A stretch of 64,000 nt of DNA from Pseudomonas sp. ANT_H12B (GTDB taxonomy: Bacteria > Pseudomonadota > Gammaproteobacteria > Pseudomonadales > Pseudomonadaceae). The translations under genes and the position numbers were made by a program. Positions 26,840-36,131 of the stretch are shown here, piece after piece. The first letter of the stretch is position 1. Every line of letters starts with the position of its first letter. The notes beneath the pieces are model-generated. The model was not told the origin of the DNA, ran no database searches, and saw only the letters and a program-made list of their open reading frames with translations. The stretch covers positions 1-64,000 of the forward strand of contig NZ_VOBI01000015.1 in NCBI RefSeq assembly GCF_008369325.1, written 5' to 3'.

Positions 26840-28231
26840 TCACACAATGCCAGTGGCGTAGAAAGTACCGATCACTACAAAAACCGCCAGGGTCTTGATC
26901 AGCGTAATACAGAAAATGTCTTTGTAGGCCTCGCGGTGGGTCAGGCCGGTGACGGCCAGCAAGGTGATCACCGCGCCGTTGTGCGGCAGGGTGTCCATGC
27001 CGCCGCTGGCCATCGCGGCCACCCGGTGCAGCACTTCCAGTGGAATGTTTGCCGCATGGGCTGCTGCGATGAAGTCATTGGCCATGGCCGCCAGTGCAAT
27101 GCTCATACCGCCCGACGCGGAGCCGGTGATACCGGCCAGCAGGGTCACGGTAATCGCTTCGTTGACCAGCGGATTGGGAATGCTCTTGAGCCAGTCGGCC
27201 AGCACCAGAAAGCCTGGCAAAGAGGCGATCACCGCACCAAATCCGTATTCCGATGCTGTGTTCATTGCCGCCAGAAGCGAACCGCTGACTGCACTTCTAC
27301 TGCCTTCGGCCAACTTGCCGCGAATCGCCTGGAAGCCGAATACCAGCACCATGATGATGCCGACCAGCAAGGCTGCCTGAACCGCCCAGATCGCCGTCAG
27401 TTTGGCGATTTCGGTGGTCACCGGTGCAGCCATGCCCGGCAGCGCGAGGCTGTGGGTCTTGCCGTACCACTGTGGAATCCACTGGGTAAACAGCAGGTTC
27501 ATGATGCCTACAGCCAGCAGCGGCGACAGTGCGATCCACGGATTCGGCAGTTTGATGTCGGTAGCGGTTTCCGGTTCGTTGCGCAACTCGGTGCCATAGC
27601 CTTCACCGGCGCGCTGAGCCTTGTTGCGTTGGCGCTGGAGAAACAGCATGCCGGCGCAGACCACGAAGATCGAGCCGATCAGGCCCAGCCAGGGCGCGGC
27701 CCAGGCGGTGGTGTTGAAGAAGGTGCTGGGGATGATGTTCTGGATTTGCGGGGTGCCGGGTAGGGCGTCCATGGTGAACGAGAATGCACCCAGGGCGATG
27801 GTCGCCGGGATCAGGCGTTTGGGGATGTTGCTCTGGCGGAACATTTCGGCGGCAAATGGATAGACCGCGAACACCACGACGAACAACGACACGCCGCCAT
27901 AAGTGAGCAGGGCGCAGACGAGCACGATCACCAGCATGGCCTGACGGGTGCCGAGCAGACGAATTGCTGCGGCGACGATAGAGCGCGAGAAGCCGGACAA
28001 CTCGATCAGCTTGCCGAACACTGCACCGAGCAGGAACACCGGGAAATACAGTTTGATGAAGCCGACCATTTTCTCCATGAACACCCCGGTGAAGGCAGGG
28101 GCGACGGCAGAAGGGTCGGTGAGCAGAACGGCGCCGAGGGCGGCAATCGGGGCAAAGAGAATAACGCTGTAGCCACGGTAAGCAGCCAGCATCAGCAGCG
28201 TGAGGGCTGCCAAGGCAATGATCACACTCAT
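26840..28231 (-). CDS. GntP-family permease, probably for 3-hydroxybutyrate
   Basis: A 463-residue inner-membrane protein with about 12-14 helices of the GntP/gluconate:H+ symporter family. Conserved GALLTDPSAV-like and PHNGAVITLLAVTGL stretches are present. AGGAGA precedes the ATG. A sigma-54 promoter and palindromic enhancer elements lie directly upstream, and the activator gene is next on the same strand, matching the known HbcR-controlled 3-hydroxybutyrate locus of P. aeruginosa. Confidence 0.88.
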   Translation of the reverse strand: MSVIIALAALTLLMLAAYRGYSVILFAPIAALGAVLLTDPSAVAPAFTGVFMEKMVGFIKLYFPVFLLGAVFGKLIELSGFSRSIVAAAIRLLGTRQAMLVIVLVCALLTYGGVSLFVVVFAVYPFAAEMFRQSNIPKRLIPATIALGAFSFTMDALPGTPQIQNIIPSTFFNTTAWAAPWLGLIGSIFVVCAGMLFLQRQRNKAQRAGEGYGTELRNEPETATDIKLPNPWIALSPLLAVGIMNLLFTQWIPQWYGKTHSLALPGMAAPVTTEIAKLTAIWAVQAALLVGIIMVLVFGFQAIRGKLAEGSRSAVSGSLLAAMNTASEYGFGAVIASLPGFLVLADWLKSIPNPLVNEAITVTLLAGITGSASGGMSIALAAMANDFIAAAHAANIPLEVLHRVAAMASGGMDTLPHNGAVITLLAVTGLTHREAYKDIFCITLIKTLAVFVVIGTFYATGIV

Positions 28232-28289
28232 GGTGTGTCTCCTGGATTTGTTATTTTTGTAAGGTGGAACTTTTGTGGGAGAGGGCTAT

Positions 28290-28305
28290 AGCGGGTTTCG
28301 TGCCA
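28290..28305 (-). promoter_or_regulatory. Sigma-54 promoter of the gntP-hbdH operon
   Basis: On the minus strand TGGCAC-GAAAC-CCGC gives GG and GC dinucleotides separated by ten bases, the -24/-12 signature of RpoN promoters. The -12 element is CCGC, not the ideal TTGC. The predicted transcript starts near 28279, about 48 bases before the permease start. Confidence 0.7.
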
Positions 28306-28369
28306 CAACGTTAACTCGTTGAAATATAAGGATATATATCGGATTTTGGAGTTGAGTTTGAACTTCGTG

Positions 28370-28383
28370 TCTCCATGTGGAGA
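28370..28383. promoter_or_regulatory. Enhancer palindrome, candidate HbcR site
   Basis: TCTCC-ATGT-GGAGA is a perfect palindrome about 70 bases upstream of the sigma-54 promoter, the usual distance for an enhancer-binding protein. Related sequences lie at 28524-28550. Confidence 0.55.
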
Positions 28384-28405
28384 TATTTATTGGCCGGGCT
28401 GACTT

Positions 28406-28492
28406 CATCTGCGGGCAAATCCGCTCCCACAGTTGACCGAATTCTTCCGGTCGATCCCGTAAACCTGTGGGAACGGGCTTGCCCGCGATGAG
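28406..28492. repeat. REPIN
   Basis: TCTGCGGGCAAATCCGCTCCCACAG and CTGTGGGAACGGGCTTGCCCGCGA form an inverted pair in the control region between the regulator gene and the permease gene. It separates the two groups of enhancer-like palindromes. Confidence 0.85.
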
Positions 28493-28534
28493 CGCGAAGC
28501 GCTCCAAAGACATGGTCTACTAATGGAGATTCAT

Positions 28535-28550
28535 GTCTCGTTATAGAGAC
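28535..28550. promoter_or_regulatory. Second enhancer-like palindrome, overlapping the regulator stop
   Basis: GTCTC-GTTATA-GAGAC, with a further half-site TGGAGA at 28524-28529. It overlaps the last codons of the sigma-54 activator gene and lies about 240 bases upstream of the promoter. It is similar to the palindrome at 28370. Confidence 0.4.
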
Positions 28551-29956
28551 TCGGCAATTCCCAACGCCACCATCTTCTTGTACAGCGTCGACCGCCCCAG
28601 CCCCAACCGCGCCGCGGCTTCAATCACCTTGCCGCCACATTGCGCCAGGGCAGATTCAATCACCTGCCGATCAAACCGCTCCCGAGCCTCACTGAAAGTT
28701 TCATGCGCAACCGGCTCGACGCTCAAGGGCGCCACGCGCTCCACGGGTGTGAACGTACCAATCGCCGCACGGATATCCGCTGCGTTCAGCATCACGTCAT
28801 CACTGAGCAATGCCGCCCGTTCCAGGACATTGCGCAATTCACGAATATTCCCCGGCCAGGCATGTTGACCCAGCAGATCCAGTGCTTCGCGGTTCAGTTC
28901 GTGTTGGCTGCGCAATTCCTCAAGAATCGCTTCACTAAGGGCGGGCAAGTCGTCGAGTCGGTCACGCAGCGGCGGGACCTGGATCGGCAGCACGTTGAGA
29001 CGGTAATACAAATCGGCACGAAACTCGCCACGTTTGATCGCCGCTTCCAGGTCCGTCGAGGTCGCGGCAATTACCCGCACATCGCTCTGGATCACTTCGT
29101 TTGAGCCCACCGGCTCGAATTCTTTTTCCTGCAGCACCCGTAGCAGTTTGCTTTGCAGTGGCAACGGCATGTCGCCGATTTCATCGAGGAACAACGTACC
29201 GCCCTGGGCGATTTGCAGCTTGCCGGCGCGGCCCTTGCGATCGGCGCCGGTAAACGCGCCAGGGGCGGTCCCGAAGAACTCTGCTTCCAGCAGCGACTCC
29301 GGAATCGCCGCGCTGTTGATGCTGACAAACGCTTTGTGTGCGCGCGGCGACGCACCGTGAATGGCTTGGGCCAGCAGCTCCTTGCCAGTACCGGTTTCAC
29401 CCAGCAACAACACCGGCGACTCGGTACTGGCACTGCGCCGGGCGCGGCGTTTGACTTCGAGGCTGGCGGCGCTGGTGCCGATAAAATGGGCGAAGTTGTA
29501 CTTGGTCTGACGCGCCCGCAACAACGAGCGGGTGGACGCCAGTTCTGCCTGCATGCTCATGTAGCGCTTGAGCATCGGCGAGAGGCTGCGCAATTCGTCG
29601 AACAGCGCAAACCCGATGGCGCCGATCACCACGCCGGCGTCGTCGTGAATTGGCAGACGCATGACCACCAGCGGTTCTTTGGGGGTGTCCTGCATGTCGA
29701 GCAAAATCGGCCGGCCGGTGCGCACCACCTCACGCAACAGACTGCCAGGGATCACGCTTTCGCAGGCCTTGCCGATTGCCACTTCCGCCGATTCAAGGCC
29801 GAAGCGCCGGGCATAACGCTCATTCATCCAGACGATGTTGGCGTCGCGATCGACAATCACCGTGCCTTCACTCGACTGCTCAATGATCTCGAACAACGAA
29901 CGGATTGCCAGCAGGCGCACGCGCTGGTAGTCCTTGAGGCTTTCGGTGGTGTTCAT
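28541..29956 (-). CDS. hbcR: Sigma-54-dependent activator, HbcR-like
   Basis: 471 residues. An N-terminal PAS domain (about 15-110) precedes an AAA+ domain with Walker A GETGTGKE (about 175), the sigma-54 contact loop GAFTGA (about 240) and Walker B TLFLDEIGDMP, then a Fis-type HTH (GKVIEAAARLGLGRSTLYKKM) at the end. It is encoded immediately upstream of the GntP/hydroxybutyrate dehydrogenase operon, which has a matching RpoN promoter, as in the described P. aeruginosa HbcR system. ATG 29956 gives the family-like N-terminus; earlier codons run into a REPIN. Confidence 0.87.
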   Translation of the reverse strand: MNTTESLKDYQRVRLLAIRSLFEIIEQSSEGTVIVDRDANIVWMNERYARRFGLESAEVAIGKACESVIPGSLLREVVRTGRPILLDMQDTPKEPLVVMRLPIHDDAGVVIGAIGFALFDELRSLSPMLKRYMSMQAELASTRSLLRARQTKYNFAHFIGTSAASLEVKRRARRSASTESPVLLLGETGTGKELLAQAIHGASPRAHKAFVSINSAAIPESLLEAEFFGTAPGAFTGADRKGRAGKLQIAQGGTLFLDEIGDMPLPLQSKLLRVLQEKEFEPVGSNEVIQSDVRVIAATSTDLEAAIKRGEFRADLYYRLNVLPIQVPPLRDRLDDLPALSEAILEELRSQHELNREALDLLGQHAWPGNIRELRNVLERAALLSDDVMLNAADIRAAIGTFTPVERVAPLSVEPVAHETFSEARERFDRQVIESALAQCGGKVIEAAARLGLGRSTLYKKMVALGIAESL

Positions 29957-29989
29957 AAATGTTGATCCTGATGATGTATTGCCTGTGCG

Positions 29990-30048
29990 GGCCCCTTCGC
30001 GAGCAGGCTGCATTTCAAATGTGGGAGCGAGCCTGCTCGCGAAGGCCG
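29990..30048. repeat. Compact REP pair
   Basis: CCCTTCGCGAGCAGGCTGCA on the left and GTGGGAGCGAGCCTGCTCGCGAA on the right, with a truncated left copy and a spacer of about 10 bases. It is the last REP I see in the window. Confidence 0.75.
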
Positions 30049-30065
30049 CGCCCCGGTTCAAAGGC

Positions 30066-31640
30066 CTACCCCGGATGCGCCGCCGCCAACAGCTCTTTGG
30101 TATACGGATGCTGCGGTGAATCGAACACGTCGTGGCTGGCGCCGCTTTCCACCACTTTGCCGTCCTTGATCACGATCATGTCGTGGGCCAGGGCGCGTAC
30201 CACCGCCAGGTCATGACTGATAAACAGATACGTCAGGCCGTGCTTTTCCTGAAGCTGACGCAGCAGGGCGACCACTTGTTTTTGCACCGTGCGATCCAGC
30301 GCCGAGGTCGGTTCATCCAGCAGGATCAGTGCCGGTTTCAGCACCAGCGCCCGGGCGATGGCGATGCGTTGGCGTTGGCCACCGGAGAACTCGTGGGGAT
30401 AGCGATGTCGGCTTTGCGGGTCGAGGCCGACTTCTTCCAGAGCCCGGATCACTTCGGCTTTGCATTCGTCAGCGCTTAACTGGCTATGCACCTCAAGGCC
30501 TTCACTGATGATCTGCGCCACGGACATACGCGGGCTGAGGCTGCCGAAGGGGTCCTGGAACACCACCTGCATTTTCTTGCGCCACGGCCGCAGCTGCTTT
30601 TGCGTCAGGCCATCCAGTGCTTCACCTTGAAAGCGAATGCTACCTTCGGAGTCGAGCAGGCGCAGGATCGCCTGGCCCAGCGTTGACTTGCCGGAACCGG
30701 ATTCACCGACAATGCCCAGCGTCTTGCCACGCTGAATATTCAGGCTGATACCGTCCACGGCCTTCAGATAAGTCTTGCGCTGAAACAGCCCGCCACCGAG
30801 CGCGAACTGCACCCGTAAATTATCCACTTCCAGCACGTTCTCGCGCTCGTCCCGGGGCAGGGCTTCGCCTTCCGGCTCGGCGTTCAACAATACGCAACTG
30901 TAAGGATGTTTCGGTTCGGTGAAGAGTGTCTCGCAGGGCGCTTGCTCGACAATTTCCCCAGCCTTCATCACGCACACTCGCTGGGCAATGCTGCGCACCA
31001 GATTGAGGTCGTGACTGATCAGCAACAGCGACATGCCGAGGCGCTGTTGCAGGGATTTGAGCAGCAGCAGGATCTTGCGTTGCACCGTGACGTCGAGCGC
31101 CGTGGTGGGTTCGTCGGCGACCAGCAACTCCGGCTCGCAGGCCAGGGCCATGGCAATCATCACCCGTTGTCGCTGGCCACCGGACAATTGATGTGGATAG
31201 GCCTTGAGGCGCTCCTGGGGTTTCTTGATACCGACCAGATGCAGCAACTCAAGAATCCGTGCTTGTGCCGCTTTGCCGGCCAGTCCCTTGTGCAGCAGCA
31301 GGGTTTCACCGATCTGCTTTTCGATGCTGTGCAGCGGATTGAGGGAGGTCATCGGCTCCTGGAAAATCATCGCGATCCGGTTGCCGCGCAACTCGCGTAG
31401 CACCTTGGCGTCGGCGCCCACCAGTTCCTTTGCGCGATAACGAATGCTGCCCGTGGTTTCGGTGCCGATCTCAGGCAGCAGTTGCAGGATTGAGTGGGCT
31501 GTCACCGATTTACCGGAACCAGACTCGCCCACCAGCGCCAGGCATTCGCCGGGGCGGATGTCCAGGCACACATTGCGCACCACGGTCTGACCACTGAAGG
31601 CCACGCTGAGGTCACGGATTTCGATCAGGTTGTTACTCAT
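30066..31640 (-). CDS. yejF: Peptide ABC transporter double ATPase (YejF type)
   Basis: 524 residues with two complete ABC ATPase domains. Each has Walker A GESGSGKS (about 38 and 315) and a signature (LSGGQRQR and FSGGQRQR) with an LLDEPTSALD or ADEPTTALD Walker B. Tandem ATPases of this size serve the YejABEF/microcin-C peptide importers. ATG 31640 fits the E. coli YejF start; a TTG at 31658 overlapping the stop of yejE is possible. Last gene of a yejA-B-E-F operon. Confidence 0.9.
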   Translation of the reverse strand: MSNNLIEIRDLSVAFSGQTVVRNVCLDIRPGECLALVGESGSGKSVTAHSILQLLPEIGTETTGSIRYRAKELVGADAKVLRELRGNRIAMIFQEPMTSLNPLHSIEKQIGETLLLHKGLAGKAAQARILELLHLVGIKKPQERLKAYPHQLSGGQRQRVMIAMALACEPELLVADEPTTALDVTVQRKILLLLKSLQQRLGMSLLLISHDLNLVRSIAQRVCVMKAGEIVEQAPCETLFTEPKHPYSCVLLNAEPEGEALPRDERENVLEVDNLRVQFALGGGLFQRKTYLKAVDGISLNIQRGKTLGIVGESGSGKSTLGQAILRLLDSEGSIRFQGEALDGLTQKQLRPWRKKMQVVFQDPFGSLSPRMSVAQIISEGLEVHSQLSADECKAEVIRALEEVGLDPQSRHRYPHEFSGGQRQRIAIARALVLKPALILLDEPTSALDRTVQKQVVALLRQLQEKHGLTYLFISHDLAVVRALAHDMIVIKDGKVVESGASHDVFDSPQHPYTKELLAAAHPG

Positions 31641-31654
31641 ATCAGCAGCCCGCT

Positions 31655-32677
31655 TCAAGATCGTGGATCGAAGGCATCACGCAATGCCTCGCCGATAAAC
31701 ACCAGTAAAGAAAGAATCAGCGCCAGGGTGAAAAACGCCGTCAGACCCAGCCATGGCGCTTGCAGGTTCTGCTTGCCCTGGCCGATCAGTTCGCCCAGTG
31801 ATGCACTGCCGGCAGGCATGCCGAACCCCAGGAAATCCAGGGCCGTGAGGGTCGAAATCGCCCCGGTCAAAATGAACGGCAGATAACTCAAGGTCGCATT
31901 CATCGCGTTGGGCAGGATGTGCCGCACGATGACTTTGCGGTCGGTCAGGCCCAGTGCTCGCGCCGCTTTGACGTATTCCAGATTGCGCCCGCGCAGGAAC
32001 TCGGCACGCACCACGTCCACCAGGGCGAGCCAGGAAAACAGGGCCATGATCCCCAGCAACCACCAGAAATTCGGTTCGACGAAACCCGACAGGATGATCA
32101 GCAGATACAGCACCGGCAGCCCCGACCAGACCTCCAACAGCCGTTGACCGATCAGATCGACCCAACCGCCGTAATAGCCTTGCAGGGCGCCGGCAGCGAT
32201 ACCGATCAGTGCGCTGATAAAGGTCAGCATCAAGGCAAACAGGATCGACACTCTCGCACCGAAAATCACTCGAGCCAGCACATCCCGGGCCTGATCGTCG
32301 GTGCCCAGCCAGTTGACCTTCGTCGGTGGGCTCGGTGCCGGTTGATTGAGGTCGTAGTTCGGCGTGTCGTCGCTGAACGGAATCGGCGGGAACAGCATCC
32401 AGCCACCGTCCTTGTGAATCAGCTTCTTTACGTAGTCGCTGCGGTAGTCCGCCTGGAACGGCAGCTGCCCACCGAACTCCTGCTCGGTATGACGCTTCAA
32501 TGCCGGGAAGTACAGCGAGCCCTGATAACTGACGATCAGCGGTTTGTCGTTGGCGATCAGCTCGCCACCGAGGGTCAGCAGGAACAGGCCGACAAACAAC
32601 CACAGCGACCACCAGCCGCGGCGGTTTTTCTTGAAGCGTTCGAAACGACGGCGACCTAACGGCGAGAGCTTGAGCAT
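31655..32677 (-). CDS. yejE: Peptide ABC transporter permease (YejE type)
   Basis: 340 residues. It has a basic cytoplasmic N-terminus, one helix, a large periplasmic segment (about 40-140) typical of YejE, then five helices with the EAA-like loop VKAARALGLTDRKVIVRHILPNA. It begins on the base where yejB stops (overlap by one base), so the operon is tightly coupled. Confidence 0.9.
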   Translation of the reverse strand: MLKLSPLGRRRFERFKKNRRGWWSLWLFVGLFLLTLGGELIANDKPLIVSYQGSLYFPALKRHTEQEFGGQLPFQADYRSDYVKKLIHKDGGWMLFPPIPFSDDTPNYDLNQPAPSPPTKVNWLGTDDQARDVLARVIFGARVSILFALMLTFISALIGIAAGALQGYYGGWVDLIGQRLLEVWSGLPVLYLLIILSGFVEPNFWWLLGIMALFSWLALVDVVRAEFLRGRNLEYVKAARALGLTDRKVIVRHILPNAMNATLSYLPFILTGAISTLTALDFLGFGMPAGSASLGELIGQGKQNLQAPWLGLTAFFTLALILSLLVFIGEALRDAFDPRS

Positions 32678-33738
32678 CAGGCGTTCCTCGCGGCGAAGTC
32701 GATACGCGGGTCGACCAGGGTGTAGCAGAGGTCGCCGACGAGTTTTATCAAGAGGCCAAACAGCGTGAAAATGAACAGCGAGCCGAACACCACCGGATAG
32801 TCCCTTGAAACCGCGGCTTCGTAACTCATGCGACCCAAACCATCAAGGGAGAAAATCACTTCGATCAGCAGCGAACCCGCGAAAAATACGCTGATGAATG
32901 CCTGGGGAACTCCGGAGACCACCAGCAGCATGGCGTTGCGAAACACGTGCCCGTAAAGCACCCGGCGTTCGCTCAAACCCTTGGCGCGGGCGGTGACCAC
33001 GTATTGGCGAGTGATCTCGTTAAGGAAAGAGTTCTTGGTCAGGATGGTCAGTGTGGCAAACCCGCCGACCACCAGTGCCGTCACTGGCAACACCAGGTGC
33101 CAGAAGTAATCGGCGATTTTGCCCACGGTCGATAGCGATTCGAAGTTGTCCGAGACCAGCCCGCGCACCGGGAACCAGTTCAGCGACGTACCCCCGGCGA
33201 AGACCACGATCAGGAACATCGCGAACAGGAACGCTGGCATGGCATAGCCGATGATGATTGCCGTGCTGCTCCAGATGTCGAAGTGGCTGCCGTGATGCAC
33301 GGCTTTGCGAATGCCCAACGGAATCGATACCAGATAAGTGATCAGCGTGGCCCAGAGCCCGAGGGAAATGGTCACCGGCATTTTTTCCAGGATCAGGTCG
33401 GTGACCGTGGCGCCGCGGAAAAAGCTCTTGCCGAAGTCGAGCCGGGCGTAGCTCTTGAGCATCAGCCACAGGCGTTCCGGGGCGGGCTTATCAAAGCCAT
33501 ATTGCTTTTCGATCTCTTTGATCAGCTGCGGGTCGAGCCCGCGGCTGGCACGCGAACTGCCATGCATGGTTTCGCTGGAAACGCCGCCGACACTCGCGCC
33601 GCCGATGCCTTGCAAATGCGCGATGGCCTGTTCCACCGGCCCACCCGGCGCGGCCTGGACGATAATGAAGTTGACCAGAAGAGTGATCACCAGCGTCGGA
33701 ATGATCAGCAGCAAGCGCCGCAGTAGGTAAGCCCACAT
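32677..33738 (-). CDS. yejB: Peptide ABC transporter permease (YejB type)
   Basis: 353 residues with the classic DppB-like N-terminus (AYLLRRLLLIIPTLVITLLV), a periplasmic loop and the EAA-type loop RQYVVTARAKGLSERRVLYG. ATG 33738 has GGAGG nine bases upstream and overlaps the stop of yejA by one base (TGATG). It forms the membrane channel with YejE. Confidence 0.9.
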   Translation of the reverse strand: MWAYLLRRLLLIIPTLVITLLVNFIIVQAAPGGPVEQAIAHLQGIGGASVGGVSSETMHGSSRASRGLDPQLIKEIEKQYGFDKPAPERLWLMLKSYARLDFGKSFFRGATVTDLILEKMPVTISLGLWATLITYLVSIPLGIRKAVHHGSHFDIWSSTAIIIGYAMPAFLFAMFLIVVFAGGTSLNWFPVRGLVSDNFESLSTVGKIADYFWHLVLPVTALVVGGFATLTILTKNSFLNEITRQYVVTARAKGLSERRVLYGHVFRNAMLLVVSGVPQAFISVFFAGSLLIEVIFSLDGLGRMSYEAAVSRDYPVVFGSLFIFTLFGLLIKLVGDLCYTLVDPRIDFAARNA

Positions 33739-35606
33739 CAATGCGGCCCTCCGGGTTTGCCACGCCTGATGAGTTCGGCGGTCATCTGTTGGTTGGTCAG
33801 GGGAGTGGAACTCACCTCCCACCAACTTTCGATGGCTTCGTCATTGCTCGCTTGCACTGAGGGAATGCCGAAGCGGTTCCACCACACGGTCGAGCTGCCT
33901 GGCGGGTAATAGTTGGGAATCCAGTAGTAGTTCCATTGCAGCACCCGGTCCAGAGCGTGGGCATAACGCAGCATGTCAGCCTGGGTGTTGGCGCGGACCA
34001 GGCCGCTGACCAGCGTATCGACAGCCGGGTTCTTCAGCACCATGTAATTGTTCGAGCCCGGATCGTTGGCCGCCGCCGAACCGAAGTAGTTGTGCAGCTC
34101 ATTGCCCGGAGATGTGGTGACGGGGTAGCCGGTGACGATCATGTCGTAGTCGCGAGACATCAGGCGGTTGACGTACTGGGACGAGTCGATGCGGCGAATA
34201 TTCAGATCGATACCGATCTGCTTCAGCGTGCGCTTGTAAGGAAGCAGCAGTCGGTCCATGCCATTCTGGCTGACCAGGAAGGTGAAACTCAGCGGTTGAC
34301 CATCGGCGTTCACCAGTTGATCGCCTTTGGGTTTCCAGCCTGCCTGATCGAGCAAGTCGAGGGCCTGCAACTGTTTGTCGCGGATCACGCCGCTGCCATC
34401 GGTTTTCGGCGCTTCGAAGACTTTGGTGAACACCTCGTCGGGGATCTGCCCGCGCAGGGGTTCGAGAATCGCCAGCTCACCGGCATCCGGCAACTGTCGA
34501 GCGGCGAGGTCGGTGTTGGAAAAGAAACTCTGCTGGCGGATGTACAGGTCGCGCATCATCTGCCGGTTGCTCCACTCGAAATCCCAGAGCATGACCAGGG
34601 CCTGGCGCACCCGGCGGTCCTGGAATATAGGGTTTTGCAGGTTGAAGACGAACCCTTGGGCCGATTGCGGCGCCTCTTTCGCCAGGTGGGACTTTTGCAG
34701 GCGACCGTCGCTCAGGGCCGGGCTGTCGTAGCCGATGGAGTAGCCGGTGGCGGAAAATTCGCGGTTATAGTCGTAGGCGCCGCCACGCAAAACCTGGCGC
34801 GCAACGTCGGTATCGCCGAAGTACTCGATGCTGAAGTGATCGAAATTGTAGAGGCCACGGCTGACCGGTAAATCCTTGCCCCACCAGTCGGCGTTGCGCT
34901 CGAAGGTGATGCTGCGCCCGGAGTCGACCTTGCCCACTTTATACGGGCCGCTGCCGAGTGGCGCCTCGTAACCGCCGCCATCGGCGAAATCGCGGGTCTT
35001 CCACCAATGCTCGGGAAACACCGGCAAGGTCGCGATATCCAGCGGCAGGGTACGGTTTTCGTTGTTCTTGAAGTCGAAACGAATGGTCCGCGGCGACTCC
35101 ACCTCGACGCCTTTGACGTCGGCGAATTGCGTGCGATAGCGCAGGCTGCCCTGGGTCATCAGCAGGTCAAAGGTGTAGCGCACATCTTCGGCGGTGATCG
35201 GCTTGCCATCGGCAAAACGGGCTTTGGGGTTGAGGTAGAACCGCAGGGACAGGCCATCGTCCGAGCGCTCCATTTTCTGCGCCACCAAGCCATACACTGT
35301 GTAAGGTTCGTCCAGCGAACGCTGGGCGAGGGGCGAGTAGAGCAGGCCGTCGATCTGCGTGACGCCGATGCCCTTGTCGATGTACGGCAAGATGTGATCG
35401 AAGTGACCGATTTCGACGGCTGAGCGACGCATCGTGCCGCCCTTGGGGGCTTGCGGGTTGGTGTAGGCGAAATGACTGAAGCCGGCAGGGTATTTTGCCG
35501 GTTCGCCGTACACGGTCAACGCATGTTGCGGTGCTGCATTCACACCGGTGACGCTCAACAACAGGGTCACGGCAGTGAATAACAAAGTAGGGAACGCCAG
35601 TCGCAT
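33738..35606 (-). CDS. yejA: Peptide ABC transporter binding protein (YejA type)
   Basis: 622 residues. A Sec signal peptide (MRLAFPTLLFTAVTLLLSVT, cleaved after GVNA) is followed by a family 5 solute-binding domain (RFADGKPITAEDVRYTFD, GSGPYKV, MLWDFEWSN). Such proteins bind oligopeptides or peptide-like antibiotics such as microcin C. First gene of the operon. A related P. aeruginosa system (Npp) takes up peptidyl-nucleoside antibiotics; that role is possible here but unproven. Confidence 0.9.
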   Translation of the reverse strand: MRLAFPTLLFTAVTLLLSVTGVNAAPQHALTVYGEPAKYPAGFSHFAYTNPQAPKGGTMRRSAVEIGHFDHILPYIDKGIGVTQIDGLLYSPLAQRSLDEPYTVYGLVAQKMERSDDGLSLRFYLNPKARFADGKPITAEDVRYTFDLLMTQGSLRYRTQFADVKGVEVESPRTIRFDFKNNENRTLPLDIATLPVFPEHWWKTRDFADGGGYEAPLGSGPYKVGKVDSGRSITFERNADWWGKDLPVSRGLYNFDHFSIEYFGDTDVARQVLRGGAYDYNREFSATGYSIGYDSPALSDGRLQKSHLAKEAPQSAQGFVFNLQNPIFQDRRVRQALVMLWDFEWSNRQMMRDLYIRQQSFFSNTDLAARQLPDAGELAILEPLRGQIPDEVFTKVFEAPKTDGSGVIRDKQLQALDLLDQAGWKPKGDQLVNADGQPLSFTFLVSQNGMDRLLLPYKRTLKQIGIDLNIRRIDSSQYVNRLMSRDYDMIVTGYPVTTSPGNELHNYFGSAAANDPGSNNYMVLKNPAVDTLVSGLVRANTQADMLRYAHALDRVLQWNYYWIPNYYPPGSSTVWWNRFGIPSVQASNDEAIESWWEVSSTPLTNQQMTAELIRRGKPGGPH

Positions 35607-35690
35607 TGTCAGCCTTAGAGCCGGGTGGTCAATAACCGCAATTTGTACGCTAGCGGCGCGTCCCTCGCCAGCCGTATCACGTAACCGAAA

Positions 35691-35722
35691 CACAACGGCC
35701 CACCAAAAGGCGGGCCGTTGTG
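35691..35722 (-). terminator. Hairpin terminator behind ppiC
   Basis: CACAACGGCCC and GGGCCGTTGTG pair around a short loop. On the minus strand it lies 19 bases after the parvulin stop and is followed by TTTC only, so the T run is weak. Confidence 0.6.
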
Positions 35723-35741
35723 CAGAAAACTTAAAGGTTGA

Positions 35742-36023
35742 TCAGTCCTGACGGCTGGTCACTTCCAGCAAGTGGTAACCGAACTGGGTCTTGACCGGGC
35801 CTTGCACCACGTTGATCGGTGCGCTGAAGACCACGGTGTCGAATTCCTTGACCATCTGGCCCGGACCGAACGAACCCAGGTCACCGCCCTGGCGGCTGGA
35901 CGGGCAAGTGGAGTTGGCTTTGGCGACTTCGGCGAAATCAGCGCCGCCTTCGATTTGGGCTTTCAATTCGTTGCACTTGTCTTCGGTGGCAACGAGGATG
36001 TGACGGGCAGTGGCTTTAGCCAT
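35742..36023 (-). CDS. Small parvulin-type peptidyl-prolyl isomerase (PpiC)
   Basis: 93 residues, a single rotamase domain without signal peptide: ATARHILVATE, STCPSSRQGGDLGSFGPGQMV and QFGYHLLEV. It is the close paralogue of the protein at 19743-20018 and, like it, a cytoplasmic foldase. GAAAGGAG lies upstream of the ATG. It stands alone, with its own hairpin terminator. Confidence 0.93.
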   Translation of the reverse strand: MAKATARHILVATEDKCNELKAQIEGGADFAEVAKANSTCPSSRQGGDLGSFGPGQMVKEFDTVVFSAPINVVQGPVKTQFGYHLLEVTSRQD

Positions 36024-36131
36024 GGTGAAATACTCCTTTCAATGTTCAGTAAAGTGCGGAGCCTACCGGATTCAGTGGTCTATTTCTTCTCAAAGTTCCG
36101 TCCCGTATTGTGCAAGTGCACATGGCGTTCC

